Below are positions 44,501 through 52,862 of a stretch of DNA of 64,000 nucleotides, one piece after another (the stretch's first letter is position 1; every line of letters begins with the position of its first letter). The notes beneath the pieces were generated by a model. That model was not told where the DNA came from and made no database searches. It was given only the letters and a program-made list of their open reading frames with translations. The stretch is taken from NCBI GenBank assembly GCA_965194655.1, contig OZ239148.1:1984001-2048000 (forward strand), written 5' to 3'. A program made the translations under genes and the position numbers. The stretch is from Hahnella lacustris (GTDB taxonomy: Bacteria; Pseudomonadota; Gammaproteobacteria; Burkholderiales; Burkholderiaceae_A).

Positions 44501-45024
44501 TCCTTCCAGCTCAGGCTCACATGACCAAGCCAGAGGGGTCCCTGCTGCGCCACCATGGCGTACCAGCCGCTGGCACCATGGGCGCGGCCGCTGAGTGCGA
44601 AGCCCCCCAGCCGAAGCTGGCCATCTGCGCCTCGCTCACCAAGCACGGCCAGCCGATCCAGCTCAAGCCGCGAGAAAACGGGAAAGCCTTTGATCAGTGA
44701 GAGCAGACTTCTGGGACCGAAGTAGGCACGAAGCCCCTCCGCCACGACGGTGGGGCGACCCTCCGGGTCTGTCAGCTGAATGCGTTGAATGGAGATCTGC
44801 GGAGCAAGCCAGTCATCCCAGACGGCTTGCGCGCCCTCGGTCTGAAGCACCAACTGGTCAGTTTGAAGCGCTGGGGCCGCCAGCTCCGCCAGGGCCTGCG
44901 GATCGTTGAGAAAACGCTCGATCTGAGGCCAAACCCAGAACCGAGCCGTGAGCCCCGCCGTGAACACCACCACCAAGAGGGTGATGAACGAGGCGAGGAG
45001 CGCGCGCGCGAGAAGGGGTGGCAT
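41536..45024 (-). CDS. yhdP: YhdP-family AsmA-like lipid-transport protein
   Basis: Very large envelope protein of 1162 residues from the ATG at 45024; the 27 codons open upstream are not supported. One N-terminal transmembrane segment (LLASFITLLVVVFTAGLTA) is followed by a long beta-rich periplasmic body (DUF3971/AsmA type). YhdP, TamB and YdbH bridge inner and outer membranes and carry phospholipids in E. coli. The C-terminus ends with ELPRSEQKSP. It is divergent from glnE across 36 bp. Confidence 0.92.
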   Translation of the reverse strand: MPPLLARALLASFITLLVVVFTAGLTARFWVWPQIERFLNDPQALAELAAPALQTDQLVLQTEGAQAVWDDWLAPQISIQRIQLTDPEGRPTVVAEGLRAYFGPRSLLSLIKGFPVFSRLELDRLAVLGERGADGQLRLGGFALSGRAHGASGWYAMVAQQGPLWLGHVSLSWKDADAFGTVDLSELRLRLQEERLSIRAADLDLGAWLPLAQRMEWVPQEAQLAGHLRNAVLEWGGDLREAGAYSAVEHLKRLSLEAELEGVQANRMGRLYALGTVSGRLSVTAGAGRLSLFPGELEVQLPRDFSAGPLRFAQAQGELEWRVTDWTPQSNGLPSGLLVGLQNLAVENADLSAALSGTQEFLGTELGRADFKGRVLRARPDRVYYYLPSTVGQDAREWMRRAFVSTKPVAGQFQLAGAVAEFPFDRRPGAGRFDAQLTLQDAALQVAPGWPRIQANQIDVGFEGPALSVRASKARMGDAPLFDVVGRIPHLDDPNPKLEISGRFDAPMASLLSTVNASPVQGMLGGLTEGAQGSGRGELGLALVIDLNDPDHTTVKGDLRFDKAGLNLQGVPALSALSGRLGFDEKGLLALDVKGRALGGPIGLSLGRSRQQLAVQGEFRGVELERWMREALAVPLKGVITGQSPYTLGINMGSGRLQLQAQSPLRGITLGLPAPLQKGPEEAWGLSVSLDRQRLGAGRIEQIQLTTQGQRIGLTFERSVRAGLITRRGMLAVQTAATLPAERGLVLKVKAKTFPVLDWLTALDENLSDEMADSGAPQATPSEPLLRGIEVQAEQLGLGQQRLANATLRASRHTAHWGLTLEAREAAGQLIWRPSPEASPQGSRGVLVARLSRLWLSGSDPAQVPSKGASADLNPTLTGLEDALRWPSLDLVAEDFRRGKTALGRLVIDAAPRPQENSWYVSRLSLENPESELLGSGRWAAKSPSGGGSETRLNLELKVKKGEGLLARMGYPGLIRETPGVIKGELAWDGAPTDFRVRALRGQLALDFESGRFLKADPGLAKLISILNLQSLPKRITLDFRDIFSEGFSFERVRGDVRLNQGQAETKNLRIVGVQASVFIEGSASLAEETQNIRVLVLPELNAGLASLGYALINPAIGLGSFLAQFVLRDPLRQILAYEYEMTGPWDDPVVRELPRSEQKSP

Positions 45025-45060
45025 GATGGAGATTCTTGCATAGCCCCTTCCAGGGTACCC

Positions 45061-47781
45061 ATGAACGAGGAACTCAGCCCCGCCCACCAAGCCGCTGCGT
45101 CGCACTCTGCATTTGCCAGGCGGCTGCTCCCGCAGCTACAGGCGCTCGGCCCTTGTTTTTCAACAGACACAGCCATCACGCCAGGGCAGATCGCTCAATG
45201 GGCTGCGAAGGCCATGCAGCAGGCGGAAGCAGGGGGTTCACCTGCCGAACGGGCCTTACGGCAATTCCGAAACCGGGTGATGCTCGCGATCTTGGGTCGC
45301 GACCTTGCTGGTCTTGCAGACCTGGAAGAAAACCTCTCGAGCCTCTCCGCACTGGCCGAGCAATGCACTCAATGGGCCTATCAGTCTGCGCTGCAGGAGG
45401 CCGTTGAGCGGCATGGTCATCCCATCGGGAGAAGCGGCGAGCCCGTTGACCTGATGGTTGTCGGAATGGGCAAACTCGGCGGCTTTGAGCTCAACGCCTC
45501 ATCCGACATCGATCTGATCTATCTCATTCGAGAGGACGGTGAGACCACTGGCCAAGACAACGGACGTGGCCGCGTTGACCTCTTTAGCTTCTATGCGCGG
45601 GTGGGTCGTCGGATGTCCGTGCTCTTGGAGGAGCTCACCGCGGATGGGTTCGCCTTCCGAGTCGACCTCCGGCTAAGGCCCAACGGAGACTCCGGGCCCA
45701 TGATCTGCAGCCTCGCCATGCTCGAGGACTATCTGGTGACGCATGGAAGAGAGTGGGAACGCTACGCCTGGGTGAAGGCTCGAGTGGTCAACCGTCCTGT
45801 GGTGCAGGATGCACCGAGCTTTCAAAGGGACTTGGAGAGTCTTGAGGCCATACGTCGACCCTTTGTGTACCGACGTTATCTCGACTTCAGCGCCATTTCG
45901 GCCCTGCGCGACCTGCATCGTCAGATCCGCGAGGAGGCTCAGCGACGAAGCCTCAAGCGGGAGTCTCGCCTCGCCGGTACCCGAGACCCCGTCGACATCA
46001 AACTCGGGCGTGGCGGTATTCGCGAGGTTGAGTTCATCGCACAGGTTTTTCAGCTCATCAGAGGCGGGCGCGACGAGCAACTTCGGGCCCGAGGGACGCG
46101 CGAGGTCCTCCACACACTTGCTCGTCAAGGCCGACTTGAACACCAAGAAGCGCAGGCGCTACAGGAAGCTTATGCATTCTGGCGACGCCTGGAGCATCGT
46201 CTCCAATATGAGGAGGACCTCCAGACCCATGTCCTGCCGGGAGATGGGCAGGCGTTTGAGCGAATGGCGGCGGCCATGGGCCTAGACTCAGCAGAGCAAC
46301 TGGCCGAGTGCATCGAGCACCACCAGACTGTGGTGGCCAGCGCGTTTGAGCGGCTCTTTCACCGCGAGGAAGAGTCGTCCTCCTCAGACGCTGAGGCCGG
46401 CAGCCTTCGCCTCACCGATCGGGCAAGTCGGCTCTCTCGCGTAAAAGCCATGGCCAGCAAGCATGCACACGCATCGGCCCAGCCCGAACAGGTTGAACGC
46501 CTTCTGGACGCGCTCATCGACGAGATCAGCGGTCGCTCGTCCTACCTGGCCCTCTTCGATGAATACCCCGACTCGATGACCAAACTCGCGCGCATCGCCG
46601 AGGTCTCGGAGTGGGCCATGCACTATCTGCGAAGACACCCGATTGTGCTGGACGAACTCCTGGATCGTCGCAGTCTTGATGAGCCGATCGACCTTCCTCG
46701 GTTTGAGTCAGACCTGCGCCGTGAACTGAGCGTCACCACGATTGGCGAAGAGCCGGATGTGGAGCGCCAGATGGACCTCCTGCGCGAGGCGCATCATGCC
46801 CAGCTGTTTCGAATCCTCGTTCAAGACCTGGAGGGGCGCTGGACCGTTGAGGCCCTGGCTGATCAGTTATCAGAGCTTGCCGATCGCATGCTCCAAATCA
46901 CCCTTGATGCCGCTTGGAAGGCCACGAAGAAACGGCATCGCCCCGATCCTGCGTTCGCCATCATTGCCTACGGCAAGCTCGGCGGCAAAGAGCTCGGCTA
47001 CGCCTCCGATCTCGACCTCATCTTTGTGCACGACGACGTCGATCCAGAGGCACCGGAGCGGTATGCACGGCTCGCGCAGAGGATCAATGTCTGGCTCACG
47101 ACTCAGACCGCGGCAGGCAGCCTCTTTGAGATTGACCTTCGACTCCGCCCAAATGGGAATGCCGGGCTTTTGGTGACCAGCCTCCCCGGCTTTATCCACT
47201 ACCAGGAATCTGAGGCCTGGACCTGGGAACACCAGGCCCTCACCCGCGCTCGGTTCTGTGCCGGAGATCGGGCGATTGGTGAAGCATTCGAGGCTGAACG
47301 CGTGCGACTCCTGAGGCTTCCGCGTGATCGAAACCTCCTGCTCGAGGAGGTCTATGCCATGCGTCTCAAGATGCACGAAGGACACCCCAACACCAGTGAC
47401 GAGTTTGACCTCAAGCATGACACCGGAGGCATGGTGGACATTGAGTTCATCGTGCAGGCGCTGATCCTGCTGCACGCGCATGAACACCCGAGTCTCGCGG
47501 GGAATCTGGGGAACATTGCTCTGCTGAAGGCCGCCGGGGCACTGGGCCTGATCCCACCCGGTCTGGCGCGGCAGGTGGCAGACGCCTACCGCCTGTTTCG
47601 ACTTCGCCAGCACCGCCTCAGGCTCGCGGGCTCCAGCAAAGCCCGAACCCCGGGCGGTGAGTTCGCAGAGGCGATCCAGGCAGTCAGGCTGCTCTGGGAT
47701 GTGGTCTTCAAGGGCATCCCCCACCCGCCACGATCATTGCAGATGCTTCACGAAGCAAGAATCAGCCGCACCGCGCCATAA
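45061..47781 (+). CDS. glnE: Glutamine synthetase adenylyltransferase/adenylyl-removing enzyme
   Basis: Controls glutamine synthetase by adding or removing AMP according to PII state. It has 906 residues from the ATG at 45061 (E. coli 946). Two nucleotidyltransferase domains are complete: the removing domain with GMGKLGGFELNASSDIDLIY and the adenylylating domain with AYGKLGGKELGYASDLDLIF, each followed by a DLRLRPNG motif. Its last 34 bp overlap convergent azlD. No glnA, glnB or glnD is in the window. Confidence 0.97.
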   Translation: MNEELSPAHQAAASHSAFARRLLPQLQALGPCFSTDTAITPGQIAQWAAKAMQQAEAGGSPAERALRQFRNRVMLAILGRDLAGLADLEENLSSLSALAEQCTQWAYQSALQEAVERHGHPIGRSGEPVDLMVVGMGKLGGFELNASSDIDLIYLIREDGETTGQDNGRGRVDLFSFYARVGRRMSVLLEELTADGFAFRVDLRLRPNGDSGPMICSLAMLEDYLVTHGREWERYAWVKARVVNRPVVQDAPSFQRDLESLEAIRRPFVYRRYLDFSAISALRDLHRQIREEAQRRSLKRESRLAGTRDPVDIKLGRGGIREVEFIAQVFQLIRGGRDEQLRARGTREVLHTLARQGRLEHQEAQALQEAYAFWRRLEHRLQYEEDLQTHVLPGDGQAFERMAAAMGLDSAEQLAECIEHHQTVVASAFERLFHREEESSSSDAEAGSLRLTDRASRLSRVKAMASKHAHASAQPEQVERLLDALIDEISGRSSYLALFDEYPDSMTKLARIAEVSEWAMHYLRRHPIVLDELLDRRSLDEPIDLPRFESDLRRELSVTTIGEEPDVERQMDLLREAHHAQLFRILVQDLEGRWTVEALADQLSELADRMLQITLDAAWKATKKRHRPDPAFAIIAYGKLGGKELGYASDLDLIFVHDDVDPEAPERYARLAQRINVWLTTQTAAGSLFEIDLRLRPNGNAGLLVTSLPGFIHYQESEAWTWEHQALTRARFCAGDRAIGEAFEAERVRLLRLPRDRNLLLEEVYAMRLKMHEGHPNTSDEFDLKHDTGGMVDIEFIVQALILLHAHEHPSLAGNLGNIALLKAAGALGLIPPGLARQVADAYRLFRLRQHRLRLAGSSKARTPGGEFAEAIQAVRLLWDVVFKGIPHPPRSLQMLHEARISRTAP

Positions 47782-48086
47782 ACCACCAGAGCTGACAGCA
47801 GAATGGTAAGGAGTCCTCGGCCCATGAGACGTGCGATCACGGCCGCCATCAGAGCCCAGACGCGCGGATCTCTGAGGCTCAGGTCGAATGATCCATCGGT
47901 GAGCAGCAAAGCCGGTGCGACAATGGCAGCCAGAGCGGCCATGGGTGCCATCTGAAGGGCAAATTTCTGTGCCGCTGAGAGCTGGAGTGGTCGATCGCTC
48001 CACAGCGGTCCAGACCGTGTCACCAAGGTGGCAAGGCCGAGGCCGATGAGCGCCACCCAGGTCCAGAGCTCATCCATGTTGGGCAT
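47748..48086 (-). CDS. azlD: AzlD-family branched-chain amino acid exporter subunit
   Basis: Small partner of the AzlCD exporter: 112 residues with about four hydrophobic segments (ALIGLGLATLVTRSG near the start). The ATG at 48086 overlaps azlC by 17 bp; an ATG three codons later would overlap by 8 bp. The pair faces ilvE, so export and transamination of branched-chain amino acids are side by side. Confidence 0.9.
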   Translation of the reverse strand: MPNMDELWTWVALIGLGLATLVTRSGPLWSDRPLQLSAAQKFALQMAPMAALAAIVAPALLLTDGSFDLSLRDPRVWALMAAVIARLMGRGLLTILLSALVVYGAVRLILAS

Positions 48087-48762
48087 CCTTTCGATTCAAA
48101 AGCAATGCGGTCAGGACCCCGGCCAGCGTGGCCAGGAATAAGCCCAGGTTCAGGGGGAGGCCCCTGAAGACCAAGGAGGCGGCCGCTGAGACCAGAACAC
48201 AGGCCAAGGCAGGCCGGGACCGAATCATGGGCAGCAATAAGGCAAGAATGGCCAAAGCGGGAAGTACTCGTAGCCCCTCCTCTCGGGGCAGACTGCTGGC
48301 GAGGAAGATGCCCAACAGGGAGGACGCCTGCCAAACCACCCAACAGAGCAACGCCCCCGTTCGGAAATAGCGAATCATTGCCTCTGGAGCCCAGCCATCC
48401 TGAGCGCGTTGCGCACCAAACACCGCGAGGATATCGGTGGTGAAGTAGCCATGGAAAAGCCTTTGCAGCCTTGGCAGACGGTTCATCCAGGCCTGCTGGG
48501 CCACGGCAAAGATTGCAAAGCGCAGATTGATCACAAGCGCGCTCGCCCAGATCAGCACCAGTGGCGCGCCGGCAGCCAGCAGCGGCAAAGAGGCCAGCTG
48601 GGCCGCGCCCGCGTAGACCAGAAGGCTCATTCCCACAGCGTGGGCGGTGCTCAGGCCACTCTCAACCATGGCAAGCCCCGTCACCAGACCCCAGGCGGCC
48701 ATGGCAAGCAGCCCCGGGGCAAGGTCCCGAATGGCGCGACGGACCTGCGGATCGCGGAGCAT
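48070..48762 (-). CDS. azlC: AzlC-family branched-chain amino acid exporter subunit
   Basis: Large exporter subunit with about eight transmembrane segments. The ATG at 48762 gives 230 residues; a GTG at 48798 would add 12. Family marks: PGLLAMAAWGLVTGLAM, LVYAGAAQLASLPLL, and LVINLRFAIFAVAQQ. It is divergent from ilvE; the first ATG lies 60 bp from that gene's ATG. Confidence 0.92.
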   Translation of the reverse strand: MLRDPQVRRAIRDLAPGLLAMAAWGLVTGLAMVESGLSTAHAVGMSLLVYAGAAQLASLPLLAAGAPLVLIWASALVINLRFAIFAVAQQAWMNRLPRLQRLFHGYFTTDILAVFGAQRAQDGWAPEAMIRYFRTGALLCWVVWQASSLLGIFLASSLPREEGLRVLPALAILALLLPMIRSRPALACVLVSAAASLVFRGLPLNLGLFLATLAGVLTALLLNRKDAQHG

Positions 48763-48822
48763 GTTCAGTAGGGCTTCGATAGAATGTAAAACAATCACTC
48801 TAACCGTTTAGGAGAACAGTTC

Positions 48823-49743
48823 ATGTCCATGGCCGATCGCGATGGCTGGATTTGGATGGATGGCCAGTTTGTGCCCTGGCGTGACGCCCAGACCCACGTG
48901 CTCACGCACACGCTGCACTACGGCATGGGCGTCTTCGAGGGCGTTCGAGCCTACGAGACCCCAACGGGCTCGGCTATCTTCCGCCTCAAGGACCATACCG
49001 AGCGTTTTCTGAACTCCGCCAAGATCTTTCAAATGAAGATCGGCTTCGACCAGGCCACGCTGGAAGAGGCGCAGAAAGAGGTGGTTCGCCGTAATGGTTT
49101 GAAGTCCTGCTACATCCGGCCTATCGCTTTCATCGGATCAGAGCGCCTGGGCATTGCAGCCACCTCCAACACCATTCACGTGGCCATCGCAGCCTGGCCA
49201 TGGGGCGCTTACCTCGGCGAAGATGGCCTCACCAAGGGCATTCGGGTCAAAACCTCTAGCTTTAGCCGGCACCATGTCAATGTCTCCCTGGTGCGCGCAA
49301 AAGCGTGTGGCTATTACATCAACTCGATCCTGGCTCACCAGGAAGTGGCCGCGATGGGCTATGACGAGGCGCTGCTCCTAGACACCGATGGCTATGCCTC
49401 TGAAGGCGCGGGTGAGAATCTGTTCATCATCAAAAAGGGAAAGGTCTACACCCCCGACCTTGCCTCCTGCCTCGACGGCATCACCCGTGACTCTGTGATG
49501 CAGATCGCCCAAGACCTCGGCCTCACGATTGTGGAAAAGCGAATCACGCGAGACGAGATCTATTGCGCCGACGAAGCCTTCTTCACGGGTACCGCAGCCG
49601 AGGTCACCCCAATCCGTGAGCTCGACGACCGAGTGATTGGACAGGGCTCGCGTGGCCCGATCACCGAGAAGATTCAGCAGCAGTTCTTCGACGCGGTGAG
49701 CGGGAAGTCCTCACGTTACGCAAACTGGCTCTCGGCCCTCTAG
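48823..49743 (+). CDS. ilvE: Branched-chain amino acid aminotransferase
   Basis: PLP enzyme for the last step of valine, leucine and isoleucine synthesis. It has 306 residues. Landmarks: HTLHYGMGVFEGVRAYETP, the PLP lysine K160 in VSLVRAKACGYY, GYDEALLLDTDGYASEGAGENLF (shown in part) and FFTGTAAEVTPI. GGAGAA lies 6-7 bases before the ATG. It is followed 9 bp later by a zinc-finger protein, its usual neighbour in Betaproteobacteria. Confidence 0.97.
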   Translation: MSMADRDGWIWMDGQFVPWRDAQTHVLTHTLHYGMGVFEGVRAYETPTGSAIFRLKDHTERFLNSAKIFQMKIGFDQATLEEAQKEVVRRNGLKSCYIRPIAFIGSERLGIAATSNTIHVAIAAWPWGAYLGEDGLTKGIRVKTSSFSRHHVNVSLVRAKACGYYINSILAHQEVAAMGYDEALLLDTDGYASEGAGENLFIIKKGKVYTPDLASCLDGITRDSVMQIAQDLGLTIVEKRITRDEIYCADEAFFTGTAAEVTPIRELDDRVIGQGSRGPITEKIQQQFFDAVSGKSSRYANWLSAL

Positions 49744-49752
49744 GAAACCGTC

Positions 49753-49950
49753 ATGTCTGACCTTCAGCACACCTCTGACGCCGTCGTCCTGCAGGCCCAT
49801 GAACTGCCAGCGGCCTGCCCCAACCCTCGCATGCCCCTCTGGAGCAGCCATCCAAAGGTCTATCTCGACCTGGCCCATGGTTCTGCCAAATGCCCGTATT
49901 GCGGTACCGAGTACACGTTGGCTGAGGGCGTGAGCGCGAGCGGACACTGA
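49753..49950 (+). CDS. Small zinc-finger (zf-CHCC) protein
   Basis: A 65-residue protein with one zinc site, C22, H33, C47 and C50 (KCPYCGTEY). The domain is related to the 13-kDa subunit (NDUFS6) of complex I. It often follows ilvE in this lineage. Its function there is not established. A GTG-started purU follows by 4 bp. Confidence 0.9.
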   Translation: MSDLQHTSDAVVLQAHELPAACPNPRMPLWSSHPKVYLDLAHGSAKCPYCGTEYTLAEGVSASGH

Positions 49951-49954
49951 GAAG

Positions 49955-50809
49955 GTGCAGCACCACGATTTCATTCTCACGCTGGCCTGTCCAGATGCCA
50001 AAGGTGTGGTCTTTCGAGTCTCGCAGCTGCTCTTCACCCGGGGCTGCAACATTCTGGACTCAGCCCAGTTCGGAGACGAAGACACGGGCTTATTCTTTAT
50101 GCGGGTGCACTTTGATGCGCCCAATCAAGAAACTGAAGCCACGCTGACTGAAGGCTTTTCGAGTCTGGCTCAGAGTCTTCAGATGCAGTTCGAACTGCGG
50201 CCACGTTCACAGCAAGCCCGCGCCCTGGTCCTGGTCTCGAAAGCTGGGCATTGCCTCAACGACCTGCTCTTTCGCGTGAGCAATGGACTGTTGCCGATTG
50301 AGTTGGTCGGCGTCGCCTCGAATCATATGGATCTGGAGCCTCTCTGCCGTCACCATGGCGTCGGCTTTCACCATCTCCCGATTGAAGGTTCTGATAAGTC
50401 TGCTCAGGAGTCGCGCCTCATGGCACTGGCCGAGGCCCATCGAGCCGACCTCATCGTGCTCGCCCGCTACATGCAGATTCTCTCTCCAGCCCTCTGTGCT
50501 GCATGGAGCGGTCGCGCCATCAATATTCACCACTCGTTCCTACCGAGCTTTAAGGGGGCACGCCCCTATCATCAGGCTTATCAGCGAGGCGTCAAGATCA
50601 TTGGGGCCACGGCCCATTACGTGACCACGGACCTCGATGAGGGGCCCATCATTGAGCAGGACATTGAGCGGGTGGACCACACCCTGAGCGCAGCAGCGCT
50701 CTCCTCGATTGGGGCCGACATCGAATCGCGCGTACTTGCTCGGGCCGTGCTCTGGCATGCCGAGCGACGGGTGCTGGTCAACGGTCGGAAGACGGTCGTT
50801 TTTCGCTAG
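49955..50809 (+). CDS. purU: Formyltetrahydrofolate deformylase PurU
   Basis: Hydrolyses 10-formyl-THF to formate and THF, balancing the one-carbon pool. It starts at GTG (49955) and has 284 residues. An N-terminal ACT domain (about 5-85) precedes a formyl-transferase domain with ARYMQIL, INIHHSFLPSFKGARPYHQA and DEGPIIEQD. Those marks separate PurU from PurN, which lacks the ACT domain. It overlaps the convergent protease gene by 32 bp. Confidence 0.95.
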   Translation: MQHHDFILTLACPDAKGVVFRVSQLLFTRGCNILDSAQFGDEDTGLFFMRVHFDAPNQETEATLTEGFSSLAQSLQMQFELRPRSQQARALVLVSKAGHCLNDLLFRVSNGLLPIELVGVASNHMDLEPLCRHHGVGFHHLPIEGSDKSAQESRLMALAEAHRADLIVLARYMQILSPALCAAWSGRAINIHHSFLPSFKGARPYHQAYQRGVKIIGATAHYVTTDLDEGPIIEQDIERVDHTLSAAALSSIGADIESRVLARAVLWHAERRVLVNGRKTVVFR

Positions 50810-52421
50810 GTTCTTGCGCCTTTAAGGCGGCCCGAAACACCACCAGCCGTGCATCCATCTGGGAGAGTGCTTGAAAATCTGCGCCCTCAGAGCGCCTGGC
50901 CAGATTGATCTGCTCAATGGCAGCACCGTAAGCTCCGAGCAATGCATAGGATTCTGCCGTGGCCCAATGTGCCATGGCCGGTCGCCTATCAGCTGAATAA
51001 GCCCGCGCGAGTAGGCGCCAGGCCTCGTGATCGGCTGGCCACTGCCGTACCCCCTGTGCAAGGGCCTCGATGGCCGCATTGGGCATGCCTTTCATGAGCC
51101 ATGCCTCTGCTCGGGTGCGCGCCAGCGCCCGCGCACTGACGGTGCGCGCCCAAGCACCCTCGATGGGTTCCGCCAGACGAATGACCTGCTCAAACCGTCC
51201 CTGGTCAAAGGCGATCGCCTGCTCGAGTCGAGCCAGAAGTGGACCCAAGACCGTGGCATCGGAACTTCCAACCAACGAAAGGCGAACCCGCTGCAGGGCT
51301 GCCTCTGCCCGATCGGGAGCCTTGAGGGCAAGCTCCACCCAGGCCAATCCATACCCAGCCAACGCCTGCTCACGGGGCGTGAGGGCCTCCTGGAGGCGAG
51401 CCTCGAAGCGAGACCTCAGGCTTCGGCTGCGTTCAAGATCGCGTCCAGACTGGGCAAGCAGCCGCGCTCGAATGAAAAGAAACTCCAAGGAATCTGCGCG
51501 AGTGGCGCGCGCGGTCGATGACCCCGCAGCCCGAAGCTGGCTTAGGCGAAGCTGAGCATCCGAGAGTCGCTCCGTAGAAAGCGGGTGCGTTCGCAGCCAG
51601 ACCGGAGCCGCATCGTCGTAATAGCGCCCAGCCTGAGAGAGCTTCTCGAATAAGCCCGACATCGCAGCCGGATCAAATCCGGAGGTCTGCATGAAGCTGT
51701 ACCCCAGTCGGTCCGCCTCACGCTCCGCATCTCGTGAGAACGCCAATTGATTCCGGATGGCCAGCGTCTCGCCCAGAGACATCAGGCCCATGGCTGCATC
51801 CGCACTCTGACTTGCAGCAGCCGCCGCGAGAATGGCCGTGGCCAGGAACACCGCCATAGACTGACGAGACTGCCCCATTTGCCGGGCAATATGCCGTTGG
51901 GTGACGTGGGCAATCTCGTGAGCGATCACGGACATCAGTTCCGCCTCATTCGCCGCCCGAGTCATCAGCCCCGTATGGACCCCAATCCAGCCCCCTGGCA
52001 GGGCAAAGGCGTTGATGCTGTCCTCTCGCACCCAGAAGAATCGAAAGTCTTCGGGCTTGAGCCCGCTGGCGAGCAAGTCCCCTCGAGATTGGGCAGCCAT
52101 GACCAGCAGCGTGGCTTGTGCGGTGAGGTAGTCGGTTGCTTCAGGATCGTCGTGGACCACTCCCGCGGCCTGAAGCTGAGAAAAAACCTGCTCACCGAGC
52201 CGACGTTCGGCCGCCGGACTGAGCTCATCGACGGCCGCCTCCCCCAGCGCAGGGAGCCCAGCGGTGATGTCGCTGAGCGGACGAGGGGGGTTGAGCGTCT
52301 GGGCCGAGACGGAACCCAGGGATCCCGGGGTTCCATTGGATCGCATCGGAATGACCAGCACCGCTATGATGAGGACATGGCACAAGAACTGAATCATTTT
52401 GATGCGGCGGGTCGCGCCCAT
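50778..52421 (-). CDS. BepA-like periplasmic M48 metalloprotease with TPR repeats
   Basis: Outer-membrane-assembly protease/chaperone type. The ATG at 52421 gives 547 residues and is preceded by GAGGAG 11 bases upstream; an ATG at 52397 lacks such a site. A signal peptide (RRIK, then FLCHVLIIAVLVIP) ends near SVSA-Q at residue 40. The M48 domain has H168-E169-x2-H172 and a downstream DAEREAD that gives the third zinc ligand. Helical TPR-like repeats fill residues 330-540. Its 5' end overlaps the divergent moaC by 45 bp. Confidence 0.9.
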   Translation of the reverse strand: MGATRRIKMIQFLCHVLIIAVLVIPMRSNGTPGSLGSVSAQTLNPPRPLSDITAGLPALGEAAVDELSPAAERRLGEQVFSQLQAAGVVHDDPEATDYLTAQATLLVMAAQSRGDLLASGLKPEDFRFFWVREDSINAFALPGGWIGVHTGLMTRAANEAELMSVIAHEIAHVTQRHIARQMGQSRQSMAVFLATAILAAAAASQSADAAMGLMSLGETLAIRNQLAFSRDAEREADRLGYSFMQTSGFDPAAMSGLFEKLSQAGRYYDDAAPVWLRTHPLSTERLSDAQLRLSQLRAAGSSTARATRADSLEFLFIRARLLAQSGRDLERSRSLRSRFEARLQEALTPREQALAGYGLAWVELALKAPDRAEAALQRVRLSLVGSSDATVLGPLLARLEQAIAFDQGRFEQVIRLAEPIEGAWARTVSARALARTRAEAWLMKGMPNAAIEALAQGVRQWPADHEAWRLLARAYSADRRPAMAHWATAESYALLGAYGAAIEQINLARRSEGADFQALSQMDARLVVFRAALKAQEPSEKRPSSDR

Positions 52422-52862
52422 ATGGTCGATGTCTCCTCTAAGTCTGACACGGCTCGTGAGGCCACGGCCACAGGCGTCATTGAAATGAGACCCGAGACAC
52501 TCCGAAAAATTCAATCGGGCACGGCCGAGAAGGGCGATGTCTTGGGTATTGCCCGAATCGCCGCCATCCAGGCAGCCAAACGAACCAGTGATCTGATTCC
52601 GCTCTGTCACCCCCTCGCCCTCACCCGCGTGACAGTCTCCCTAGACTGCATCGAGAACCCCCCATCGGTGCGGTGCACCGCCACTGTGGGCGTGACCGGG
52701 AAGACCGGTGTAGAGATGGAAGCCCTCACGGCCGTTCAGATTGGTCTGCTCACCGTCTACGACATGGTGAAGGCCATCGACCGGGGCATGGTGATTCGTG
52801 AGGTTCAGCTCACCGAAAAGATCGGTGGCCAATCTGGTCACTGGACTGCTGGCGCGAACTAA
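52377..52862 (+). CDS. moaC: Cyclic pyranopterin monophosphate synthase MoaC
   Basis: Second step of molybdopterin synthesis, after MoaA. It has 161 residues from the ATG at 52377, preceded by GAGGAC. Motifs: MVDVSSKSDTAREATATG, KGDVLGIARIAAIQAAKRT, LIPLCHPL, and GKTGVEMEALTAV with YDMVKAIDRGM. Its start lies within the 5' end of the opposite protease gene; its stop overlaps mgtE by 4 bp. No other moa gene is in the window. Confidence 0.97.
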   Translation: MAQELNHFDAAGRAHMVDVSSKSDTAREATATGVIEMRPETLRKIQSGTAEKGDVLGIARIAAIQAAKRTSDLIPLCHPLALTRVTVSLDCIENPPSVRCTATVGVTGKTGVEMEALTAVQIGLLTVYDMVKAIDRGMVIREVQLTEKIGGQSGHWTAGAN

